From positions 1-63,788 of the forward strand of contig JBDTRY010000002.1 of the NCBI GenBank assembly GCA_039931435.1: 63,788 nucleotides of DNA, read 5' to 3'. A program made the position numbers and the translations under genes. Below, in pieces: positions 9,505 to 17,983 of the stretch. The notes beneath the pieces were generated by a model. That model was not told the DNA's origin. It worked only from the letters and a program-made list of their open reading frames with translations, and did no database searches. Position 1 is the stretch's first letter; each line of letters begins with the position of its first letter. This DNA is from JBDTRY01 sp039931435. GTDB lineage: Bacteria; Acidobacteriota; Thermoanaerobaculia; Gp7-AA8.

Positions 9505-12500
9505 ATGAAGAGGATGAAGATCGGCTCCGCTGTCCACAATAGCAAGAAGGATCCTGAGGGGTGCCGCACAGCAATCGCCGGTTTCAGTCCATCTCCCACC
9601 CGAAACCGGGTCGGTGAATTCGTAGGGGCGGAGGATAACCGGTCTGGTGCAGTTCTGGAGCGGCGATCTGGCTGCGCCCCCTCGCGCCGCAGGTGGGGGA
9701 GATCCGGGGGTTCGCGCGCCTGGTGCGTTGCGGCTGTTCTGCTTTGTGGCTCGGCGTCGATCGCACACGCGGCGATCCCGGCTTCCGAACGGCAAGCACT
9801 GATCGATCTCTACAACGCAACCAATGGTCCCGGATGGACGAACCGGACCAACTGGCTCGGCACTCCCGGGACTGAATGCACGTGGTTTGGCGTGACATGT
9901 GACACCGGGCAGACAACGGTAGTCCAAATCCGGCTGCTTTCCAATCAACTGAAAGGGAGCATCCCCGGATCACTCGTGAATCTTTCGAATCTCCAAACCC
10001 TCTTGCTGGGGGGCGACCTGGTAACAGACGGGAATCAACTGGGCGGGACCATCCCGGCATCACTCGGGAATCTTCCGAATCTCGCATGGCTCGACTTGAG
10101 GCACAATCAACTGAGCGGGAGTATCCCCGACTCACTGGGGAGTTCGAATCTTCAACTGCTCTTTCTGTCCCACAATAAACTGATCGGGAGCATCCCCGAA
10201 TCACTCAAGAATCTTTCGAATCTCCGAGTCCTCGAGCTGGCCTCCAACCAACTGATCGGGACCATCCCGTCATCACTCGGGAATCTCTCGAAGCTCGAAG
10301 AACTCCAGCTGGGCGACAACCAACTAACCGGGACCATCCCGGCATCACTCGGGGGTCTTTCGAATCTCACATTTCTCACGCTGTTCTCCAACCAACTGAT
10401 CGGAAGCATTCCCGACTCACTCGGGAATCTCTCGAAGCTCCAATTCCTCGCGCTGTTCTCCAACCAACTGAGCGGGACCATCCCCGACTCACTTGGGAAT
10501 CTTTCGAAGCTCCTACTCCTCGCGCTGAACTCCAATCAACTGAGCGGGAGTATCCCCGACTCATTCGGGAAACTTTCGAGTCTCCAGTTCCTCCTCCTGG
10601 GACGCTCGATCCCGGCCGCCCTCAACGCGGTAGGTGCAATCAATCCGAACAGCAACCTGCTGAGCGGCTCGATCCCGCCCTCCCTCGGCAATCTAACCAA
10701 TCTGCAATATCTGTATCTCGACGGCAACCGGCTGAGCGGCTCGATCCCGGCCTCCCTGGGCGGTCTGGCCAGTTTGAAAGAGCTGAGACTGGACAGTAAT
10801 GCCCTCATCAGCGATTTGCCTGCTTCTCTGGCCAGCCTGTCCGCAGTTACAACCCTCAACCTCTCTTACAACGGGTTGTTCGCAACCAATTCCGCCGCGA
10901 AGGCCTGGGCCGATGCGCGGCAGGCGGGGTGGAATACCACGCAGACCGTCGCCCCACGCGATCTCGGCATCACCTCGACCGCGCCCTCTTCGGCGACCCT
11001 CGCCTGGACGCCGATCGCCTATACAAGCGACGCGGGCTTCTACCGCGTTCTTTATTCGACGACCGCGGGAGGGCCGTATACGCCATTTGCGGCGACGACT
11101 CCGAACAAGTCTTCGAGCTCGCTGACGGTCACCGGGCTCGCGGCGAATACCAAATATTACTTCGTCGTTCAGACGACGACCTCTCCTCACGCCTTGAATG
11201 CGAACGTGGTCACAAGCGAAACCAGCACCGAAGTCTCCGCCACGACGCTCGCAGCAACGCCTGCTGTGGTCGTGAGCGCCCTTCCCGCAGGGATGCTTGG
11301 CTCACCCGGAACCGCCGGCTCAACCGATCAGGTGAGCTTTACGAATGTCGGCAGTTCGTCCGCAACCATCACCCTCACCCAGAGCGGTAATTTCTTTTCA
11401 ATCGCACCTTCGACCCTCAGCATTGCTGCGGGCGAAACGCGGACGGTCACGATCACGGCCACGCCGCAGCCGGCCGGCAACTACGAAGGAACCATCACCG
11501 CCTCAGGGTCAGGCATCCAGGACACTCTCGTTGTTTCGGTCCGCCTTCTTGTCGCGAATCCGCCGCAGGGTTCTGTCGTTCCGCTGCCTCAGACCTACCG
11601 CGTCGATGTCACGGAACCTGCGGGCTCCGTTCAGATCACGAACTCGGGTTCGGCCACGCTCCAGGGCATTCTCCTCTCGGACGTTCCCTGGCTCATCCCG
11701 CAGGCGGGCGTGATCACGATCCCTTCAGGACAGACAGTGACCGTCACCTTCTCGATCGACCGGAGTAAACGTCCGGATGCAGAAAGCCTGCTGGGTGCCG
11801 TTACCGGAAACTTGACGCTTATGTATCTCGAGCAGTCAACGAGCGGTGCAACTGCCGGGATGATCCAGGCTTTGGGCAACACATCCGCAACAGCGTCGAT
11901 CAAGGTGGTGGTGGTGGACCTCGTCACTCCATCGACATCGATGAGCGCAATCCCACCACTCGCCAGCGGCGAGATCGCACTCTTTCTTCCCGGTCTCGGA
12001 AAGAAGGCCACTCTGGTAAGCGATGTCACCATGCTGAATTCGACAGCGAGCCCTATCGCTGGCCTGAAGTTGTTCTTCGCTGCGAGCGGAGTTCCGACCA
12101 CGAGCGTGCAACAGGCGCTCATCGGCTCGCTCGGTCCACTGGCAAAGGCGCTCTTCTCGGATCTCCTCAAAGGGGTATTCAACCGCCCCGACGGACAGGT
12201 CGGAGGAGTGCAAGTGAGAGGAGCGAATGCGGCGCAAGTCAACCTCGCCGCGCTCTTGACAAATCCAATCAATCCGGCAGGTCTGTTCAGCGGGAGCGTC
12301 GCCTCGCAGCGATCGGATCGCGGGGTCGGAGCGAACGGAAAAACGGTACTCACAGGAATCAGGAAAGATCTCGGAGCACACACCGATCTCTACGTGCAGG
12401 AAGTCGCGGGACAGGCCGGTTCCGTAAGGACCGACTTTCTGGGTGAAGACGGGACGGTAAGGAAGACCCGGACCGACACGATCGGAGCATTCGCGATCCT

Positions 12501-13452
12501 CGAGTTCGCAGACGAAGCTCCCTCAGGGGCGGTGAGCGCGAGCGTGACGAACCTCGGGCCTGGCTCCAGGATCGTGGCGCAGGCGCTGGTTTTCGACGAG
12601 GCGACAGGCGATCCGACGAACCTGGTCGACTGGAACCAGCGGAACGGCACAGCAGACAGCGAATTGCAGATCATCCCGCTGGCTGCGTCGGGAGTTACGG
12701 CTGGAAAGAGAACGCGCACCGACGTCTGGATCACGAACCGCGGAACGACGACGGCGACAGGGACGCTGGCTTTTCACAGGAGTACAACCCGTAGTCGACC
12801 AGTGAGGAGAAGCTCCACCGAGCCGGTTGAAGCTCCCAAAACCATCACGGTGGACGCGGGGAAAACGCGCATCCTGCGTGACGTGATCGCCAGCGAGTTT
12901 CTGAGCAGCATGGCGAGCGGGTATCTCCTCTACACGCCTGCAAGTGGGACCGTTGCCATTACGAGCGGAACATTCAAAGACGCCGCCGACGCACAGCCCG
13001 GAGCAAGCGGAGGCTCGGGAACGGGCGTGCCGGTGATGGCGGCGTCTACAGGATTGAAAGTGGGCGAGAGGCGCCAGTTCGGCAGTCTGGAAGACGCGTC
13101 GACGAGAACGATTGCTAAGGCTGAGCCGGCAACCTACCGGACAGGGTTCGGTCTCGTTGAGAGCAGCGGCAAGAGCGTGATCGTGAAGGTAACGTTGCGG
13201 TACTTCGTGCTGGTGCCAAGGAGCGCGGTGAGCGCCCAGATTACGGCGAGCAAGGAGTATGCGCTCGCGCCACGCGGGTCGATCTTCGTCGATCGGATGA
13301 GCCCGGCGATCTTTGGTCCGGATCGTGAGCAAATCGGCGACATGCACGATCTTATTCTCGAGATCGCCGTGACGGGCGGCGAGGGGCAAGCGATTCCCTT
13401 TACCCTGGCCACGGAGAACGGCAGCGGCGACACGATCCTGAGAATCGAGTGA
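9505..13452 (+). CDS. Large secreted protein with plant-type leucine-rich repeats
   Basis: The 1315-residue protein has a hydrophobic export signal at about residues 73-90 (CVAAVLLCGSASIAHA), preceded by an unusually long, partly basic N-region. The ATG at 9505 is supported by GGAGGG six bases upstream and no nearer start codon is in frame. Next come an LRRNT-like cap (residues about 92-135, with WTNRTNW and CTWFGVTCD), about 13 leucine-rich repeats of 24 residues with the plant consensus NQLSGSIPDSLGNLS (about 138-455), a fibronectin-III-like domain (about 470-585) and a beta-sandwich (about 590-675). The long C-terminal module is shared with the protein at 4241. A binding or adhesion role outside the cell is inferred from the repeats only. 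Confidence 0.85.
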   Translation: MKRMKIGSAVHNSKKDPEGCRTAIAGFSPSPTRNRVGEFVGAEDNRSGAVLERRSGCAPSRRRWGRSGGSRAWCVAAVLLCGSASIAHAAIPASERQALIDLYNATNGPGWTNRTNWLGTPGTECTWFGVTCDTGQTTVVQIRLLSNQLKGSIPGSLVNLSNLQTLLLGGDLVTDGNQLGGTIPASLGNLPNLAWLDLRHNQLSGSIPDSLGSSNLQLLFLSHNKLIGSIPESLKNLSNLRVLELASNQLIGTIPSSLGNLSKLEELQLGDNQLTGTIPASLGGLSNLTFLTLFSNQLIGSIPDSLGNLSKLQFLALFSNQLSGTIPDSLGNLSKLLLLALNSNQLSGSIPDSFGKLSSLQFLLLGRSIPAALNAVGAINPNSNLLSGSIPPSLGNLTNLQYLYLDGNRLSGSIPASLGGLASLKELRLDSNALISDLPASLASLSAVTTLNLSYNGLFATNSAAKAWADARQAGWNTTQTVAPRDLGITSTAPSSATLAWTPIAYTSDAGFYRVLYSTTAGGPYTPFAATTPNKSSSSLTVTGLAANTKYYFVVQTTTSPHALNANVVTSETSTEVSATTLAATPAVVVSALPAGMLGSPGTAGSTDQVSFTNVGSSSATITLTQSGNFFSIAPSTLSIAAGETRTVTITATPQPAGNYEGTITASGSGIQDTLVVSVRLLVANPPQGSVVPLPQTYRVDVTEPAGSVQITNSGSATLQGILLSDVPWLIPQAGVITIPSGQTVTVTFSIDRSKRPDAESLLGAVTGNLTLMYLEQSTSGATAGMIQALGNTSATASIKVVVVDLVTPSTSMSAIPPLASGEIALFLPGLGKKATLVSDVTMLNSTASPIAGLKLFFAASGVPTTSVQQALIGSLGPLAKALFSDLLKGVFNRPDGQVGGVQVRGANAAQVNLAALLTNPINPAGLFSGSVASQRSDRGVGANGKTVLTGIRKDLGAHTDLYVQEVAGQAGSVRTDFLGEDGTVRKTRTDTIGAFAILEFADEAPSGAVSASVTNLGPGSRIVAQALVFDEATGDPTNLVDWNQRNGTADSELQIIPLAASGVTAGKRTRTDVWITNRGTTTATGTLAFHRSTTRSRPVRRSSTEPVEAPKTITVDAGKTRILRDVIASEFLSSMASGYLLYTPASGTVAITSGTFKDAADAQPGASGGSGTGVPVMAASTGLKVGERRQFGSLEDASTRTIAKAEPATYRTGFGLVESSGKSVIVKVTLRYFVLVPRSAVSAQITASKEYALAPRGSIFVDRMSPAIFGPDREQIGDMHDLILEIAVTGGEGQAIPFTLATENGSGDTILRIE
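9935..10600 (+). repeat. 72-bp tandem DNA repeat encoding LRR units
   Basis: The LRR segment is repetitive at DNA level as well. Units of about 72 bases recur with runs such as CATCCCCGACTCACTCGGGA and AATCTTTCGAATCTCC nearly unchanged. Such similarity implies recent unit duplication or gene conversion, and it offers sites for copy-number change. Confidence 0.8.
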
Positions 13453-13872
13453 GACGCCGACGTTCGGGGCGGGGTGACATTCCTTCGCTCACCGGCAGGG
13501 GTCAAAACCAGAAAGTCATGAGAGAGACCGGCTCGTGGGGCTGCACGGATGCGGCCCGTATTCTCAGGGATTGGTGCGCCCAGTCTGCGATGCGACGCGT
13601 GGACTGGGAGGGTCCGGTCGCCTGTACGGGAAGGCCGCCACTCCGGCTACCCTCTGCGACCCCAGCCGGCGTCGTATCGCCGGGCTGGCGTCCGGTGATA
13701 CGTGCCTGACGCCTGCTTACGCAGGTCACGACATCGTGTTTGGACGCAGTCTCGCGTTCGCGGTCGCTGAGCCGTGAAGAAGTTATTCGTGGCATATTGC
13801 TGCCAGCCAATATAGATTGGTTTCCCATCGGATCTGAGCAACTCCCTCAGTGGACGCTGAACGCGCTGCAAT
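13453..13872. other. Intergenic gap with decayed repeat and hairpin
   Basis: This 420-base gap begins with a GGTGACATTCCTTCGCTCACC segment that echoes 9260-9290 (GTGACATCCCTTCGCTCACC), just past the previous large secreted-protein neighbourhood. It also holds the stem-loop at 13673-13702. I find no credible gene in it. Confidence 0.5.
13673..13702. other. Stem-loop in intergenic region
   Basis: CGTATCGCCGG pairs with CCGGTGATACG (11 pairs including one G-U) across an 8-base loop. No T-run follows on either strand, so it is not a classical terminator. It could be a Rho-assisted stop, an RNA structure or a repeat relic. Confidence 0.5.
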
Positions 13873-16800
13873 ATGGCAAAACGAATGAAATCCTCCCCCA
13901 GCCCTTCGAAGGTATCACCCCGCGCGAAATCAAAAAAAAGATCTCCCGCGGACGGTCCCGTTCCGAGCAGAAAAGTGGCCTCTCCTACGGAATTCAAAGC
14001 GGGCAAGATTTCCCCGGTAAACGTGGTGGGCATCGGCGGCTCGGCGGGCGGGCTGGACGCATTCCGGGCATTGCTGGGACATCTGCCAGTCGATTCGGGG
14101 ATGGCCTTTGCCATCGTTCAGCATCTCGCTCGCGGCCAGAAAAGCCTGCTACCCGACATTCTTTCTCGCAGCACCCCCATGCCAGTCGTGGAGCTCACGG
14201 AGTCGACGCCGGTCGTAGCCAATCGCGTCTACGTGATGTCCTCCAGCAGCGATCTGGAGTATGTGCGCGGAGCGATGGTCACACGCAAAAGGGATTCCGA
14301 AAGGCCGCACCTGCCCATCGATCGCCTGTTCGCGTCGCTCGCGCATAGCTTCGGCAGCTCGTCCATCGGCGTCATTCTTTCCGGAAGTGATGGCGACGGT
14401 ACGGCCGGCGCGATGCACATCAGAGAAGCAGGCGGCGTGACCTTCGCGCAGGACGCCTCGGCGCAATTCGGCGAAATGCCGCAGTCGGCAATCGAGAAAG
14501 GCCTGGTGGACTTCGTCCTCTCGCCGGCCGAGATAGCCCGGAAGCTCACCGAACTGGCAGCGCCGGGGATTGTGGGTACCAAAGGCACTGCTAAATTGCC
14601 AGTGGCCGAGCTGAGTCGGATCATCGCCCTGCTGCGTTCCGCCGAAGGGGTCGACTTCCTTCACTATAAGAGTCCGACGATCGAACGGCGCATTCAGCGG
14701 CGGATGATGCTCGGCGGCTTCGAAGATCTCGCCGCATACCGGCGCCGGCTGGAAGAGGACGTATCGGAACGGCAGGCACTGTACCGGGACATTCTCATCG
14801 GCGTGACGAGCTTCTTTCGCGACCCGGAAACGTCGGCCACGTTGAAAAAACGGGTCTTCCCGGCACTGATCGACAAGGCAGGGCGGGAGCCGGTCCGATT
14901 CTGGGTTCCGGCCTGCTCGACTGGCGAGGAGGCGTACTCGCTGGCAATCCTGGTCCTGGAGTATCTCCAGGAGATGAACTTGACCCGGCGTGTCCAGATA
15001 TTCGGAAGTGACATCAATGGGGAGTCAGTGGCGTTCGCGCGGGCGGCCACATACGCGAAGACAATCGAGGGCTCGGTATCGGCGGAGCGTCTGAAACGAT
15101 TTTTCGATCCGTCTCTGGGTGGTGGCTATTCGATCAACAAGAGCGTTCGCGAGTTGTGCGTATTTGCCCAGCACAATCTGCTCAAGGATCCGCCGTTCTC
15201 ACGGCTGGACTTCATTTCCTGCAGCAACCTTCTCATTTATTTCCAGCCCGCGGAGCAGGCACGGGTGGCCCAGAGGTTCCGCTACGCGCTCAATGGCAAC
15301 GGGCTGCTCATGCTCGGCCCTTCGGAGAGTCTCCAGGCGAACTCGGATGGGTTCATCGTCGTCGACAAGAAGCGCAAGCTCTATCGGGTGGCGCCGGGAT
15401 CACGGCCACGGTTTGATCTTTCCTTCGGTGCAGCTTCAGCTAGCGGCGGCGCCGGCAAGCCAGGAGCATGGTCCGATCCCAGCATGAAAGAAGATCCGGG
15501 GCGCATCGCCGACCGGCTTCTCATCGAGCGATATGCCCATCCGGGTCTGGTGGTGAACGACACTGGCGATGTCATCGAGTTCCGCGGAGACATGCAGCCG
15601 TTCCTGGCCCCGGCAGCGGGAGCTGCCAGCTTCAAACTGTCGAAGCTCCTTCATCAGGATCTGCTTGTCGACGTGCGTACGGCGCTGTTCAAGGCCCGGC
15701 ACGGTAGTGCGTCCATTCGTCGCGAACAGATCGAGCTGACCCGCGGAAAAGAGAAGGATCTGGTCAATCTCGAGGTTCTCACCTCGACCTCGGCGCAAGG
15801 CCGCGTCTATGTGATCACCTTCGAGTTGCTGGGACCTTCAGCAGGGCCCGCCCAGGATGGAAAACGACATTCGTCCGGGAAGGAGACCGAGTCCGTCCGG
15901 TTGGCCAGGGAGCTTGCCTCCGTGCGCCATTACCTGACCCACCTCACAAACGAGCACGAGCAGTCGGACTCGATCATTTACGCCACCAATGAGGAACTGC
16001 AGTCCGCCAACGAAGAGCTGCAGAGCACGATCGAGGAACTCGAGACCGCGACGGAGGAACTGCAGTCGACGAATGAGGAGCTCGCTACCGTCAACGACGA
16101 ACTCCGCGTCCGCAACCTCGATCTGGCCGTCCTCGGCGACGATCTCGGGAATCTGCTGGCCTCCATCGACACGCCGGTGATCATGGTCGACAGCAAGCTC
16201 GTCCTCCGGCTGTTCAACCCGACCGCCGAGCGGCTCTTCAGTTTCCGCCAGAGTGACATCGGACGACCCATCGAAGCGTTCAACCCGCTCATGGAGCTTC
16301 CCGACCTGCCTGGCCTTCTGCGCAGGGTGATCGAGGCTCGTACTACAGTGGACAGCGATGTCCGCTCTCGTGCTGGTCACTGGTACTCACTGCGAGTGCG
16401 TCCGTACCGCAGCAGTCGCAACCAGATCGAGGGAGCCGTGATCACTTTGATCGACACCCACGATCTCCGTTCGGCGTTGACCAGCGCGGAGGCGTCCCGC
16501 GACGCGGCCGAGGGTGATCGCTCCACCGCCGAACATGCCAGGCACGACGCGCTGGAAGCAAACCGGCTGAAGGATGACTTCCTCTCCACGCTCTCGCATG
16601 AGCTTCGCACTCCGATGACGTCCATTCTTGGATGGGCGCAGATCATGAGGATGACCCAACTCGACGCCGAGACGATGGATACTGCCATCAGCACGATCGA
16701 GCGTGGCACACAGGCGCAGATCCGTTTGATCGACGACCTGCTCGACATTTCAAGAATCACTACCGGACGGCTCCGTCTGGACCGAAGGCCGTTCTTCCTC

Positions 16801-17688
16801 CGTGCTCTGGTGGACGAGACCATGGACGTGGTCCGTCCGGCGATTACGGCAAAAGAAATCAAATCGCGGACCAATCTCGACGGGGGACCGGACGTGGTGT
16901 ACGGAGACCCGGACCGCCTGCGGCAGGTGATCTGGAACCTGCTCAGCAATGCGGTGAAGTTCACTCCCGCAGGCGGATCCATCGCCGTGACCATCTCGCA
17001 GTCGGACGGGGCGGCCATCATCAGGATAAGCGATACTGGTGAAGGGATTCCCTCTGAGTTTCTTCCACGGGTCTTCGAACGGTTTGCCCAGGGCGAGAGC
17101 GGCTCGAGGCGAGCAAAACCTGGTCTGGGGCTGGGTCTGGCCATCTCGAAATACATCGTCGATCTGCACGGCGGTACGATCGCGGCGGAGAGCGGGGGCC
17201 CCGGACAAGGATCCACTTTCACCGTGACGCTTCCTCTGGTGCCAGCAACCGGCTCCGAGAGTGTTGCCGAACGACTGTCGCCCGCAGTTCCTGGAGAGTT
17301 GCCGGTGCTGGTGGAAACCTCTGTGCTCATCGTCGACGACGACGCGGACTCGGTCAGGCTCATGGTGGTTGCGCTCGAGAAATGCGGCGCCACGGTGATT
17401 CAGGCCTCGTCGGTAAAAACTGCGATGAGGGCGTTGAAGAAATCGAGCCCGGACGTGATCATCACGGACATCGCCATGCCTTCCGAGGACGGAATCGATC
17501 TCCTTCGCCGGGTGCGCGCATTGCCGGAACCGAAGAGCCGGGTCCCGATGCTGGCCGTAACGGCATTCACATCGGAAAGCGACCGGCTACGGATTCTCGC
17601 TGCAGGTTTTACCGGCTACATGGTCAAGCCGGCCGGCCCGCTGGAGCTCATGCACGCAGTCGCGGCCGCGACTGCGTCGCCCGAGTAA
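13873..17688 (+). CDS. CheB-CheR-PAS hybrid histidine kinase with receiver
   Basis: The 1271-residue signalling fusion appears to be cytoplasmic. Domains in order: basic tail (1-45); CheB methylesterase (about 48-235) with catalytic serine in GGSAGG, histidine in IVQH and aspartate in SGSDGDGT; CheR methyltransferase (about 250-510) with the PACSTGEEAYS S-adenosylmethionine loop; a PAS-like region (about 555-660); a coiled coil of repeated NEELQS units (about 695-750); PAS (about 755-870); HisKA with SHELRTP (histidine near 909); HATPase (about 1010-1125); and a receiver (about 1148-1268) with the phospho-aspartate in VIITDIAMP. All catalytic residues look intact. No CheA, CheW or receptor gene is nearby, so it is an orphan pathway protein. 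Confidence 0.95.
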   Translation: MAKRMKSSPSPSKVSPRAKSKKRSPADGPVPSRKVASPTEFKAGKISPVNVVGIGGSAGGLDAFRALLGHLPVDSGMAFAIVQHLARGQKSLLPDILSRSTPMPVVELTESTPVVANRVYVMSSSSDLEYVRGAMVTRKRDSERPHLPIDRLFASLAHSFGSSSIGVILSGSDGDGTAGAMHIREAGGVTFAQDASAQFGEMPQSAIEKGLVDFVLSPAEIARKLTELAAPGIVGTKGTAKLPVAELSRIIALLRSAEGVDFLHYKSPTIERRIQRRMMLGGFEDLAAYRRRLEEDVSERQALYRDILIGVTSFFRDPETSATLKKRVFPALIDKAGREPVRFWVPACSTGEEAYSLAILVLEYLQEMNLTRRVQIFGSDINGESVAFARAATYAKTIEGSVSAERLKRFFDPSLGGGYSINKSVRELCVFAQHNLLKDPPFSRLDFISCSNLLIYFQPAEQARVAQRFRYALNGNGLLMLGPSESLQANSDGFIVVDKKRKLYRVAPGSRPRFDLSFGAASASGGAGKPGAWSDPSMKEDPGRIADRLLIERYAHPGLVVNDTGDVIEFRGDMQPFLAPAAGAASFKLSKLLHQDLLVDVRTALFKARHGSASIRREQIELTRGKEKDLVNLEVLTSTSAQGRVYVITFELLGPSAGPAQDGKRHSSGKETESVRLARELASVRHYLTHLTNEHEQSDSIIYATNEELQSANEELQSTIEELETATEELQSTNEELATVNDELRVRNLDLAVLGDDLGNLLASIDTPVIMVDSKLVLRLFNPTAERLFSFRQSDIGRPIEAFNPLMELPDLPGLLRRVIEARTTVDSDVRSRAGHWYSLRVRPYRSSRNQIEGAVITLIDTHDLRSALTSAEASRDAAEGDRSTAEHARHDALEANRLKDDFLSTLSHELRTPMTSILGWAQIMRMTQLDAETMDTAISTIERGTQAQIRLIDDLLDISRITTGRLRLDRRPFFLRALVDETMDVVRPAITAKEIKSRTNLDGGPDVVYGDPDRLRQVIWNLLSNAVKFTPAGGSIAVTISQSDGAAIIRISDTGEGIPSEFLPRVFERFAQGESGSRRAKPGLGLGLAISKYIVDLHGGTIAAESGGPGQGSTFTVTLPLVPATGSESVAERLSPAVPGELPVLVETSVLIVDDDADSVRLMVVALEKCGATVIQASSVKTAMRALKKSSPDVIITDIAMPSEDGIDLLRRVRALPEPKSRVPMLAVTAFTSESDRLRILAAGFTGYMVKPAGPLELMHAVAAATASPE

Positions 17689-17705
17689 GCCGATGGGCGA
17701 GTTCC

Positions 17706-17815
17706 GGCGTGGCCGAAACGCACTCTATGCACCTCGGGATGACCGCTATGGGTTGTCGTGTCATTCCCGCGACACCGACGCCTGCGCTTCCCCACTCAGA
17801 ATGACAGATTGGGCT
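17706..17815. repeat. Dispersed intergenic repeat, family A, divergent copy 3
   Basis: Boxes CTCGGGATGACC, GTCGTGTCATTC, GACACCGACGCCTGCGC and CAGAATGACA recur in the other family A copies (compare 21240-21300). The gap 17689-17983 has no gene. At 17940-17953 a CGGCGC-GT-GCGCCG palindrome, also found in variant form near 28302, belongs to the same repeat debris. Confidence 0.55.
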
Positions 17816-17983
17816 CGACGCTGACTATGGTGGTGATCACTCAATACTTCGCATGAACGTGCCTGCGAGTTCTCGATCACGAGATCACTCGCTCCGCTTC
17901 AGGACGACACGTCAGTAAGGGCCGTTTCAGTCACGACACCGGCGCGTGCGCCGTTTCTCGCCGGCCGCGTTACATCATGCTGC

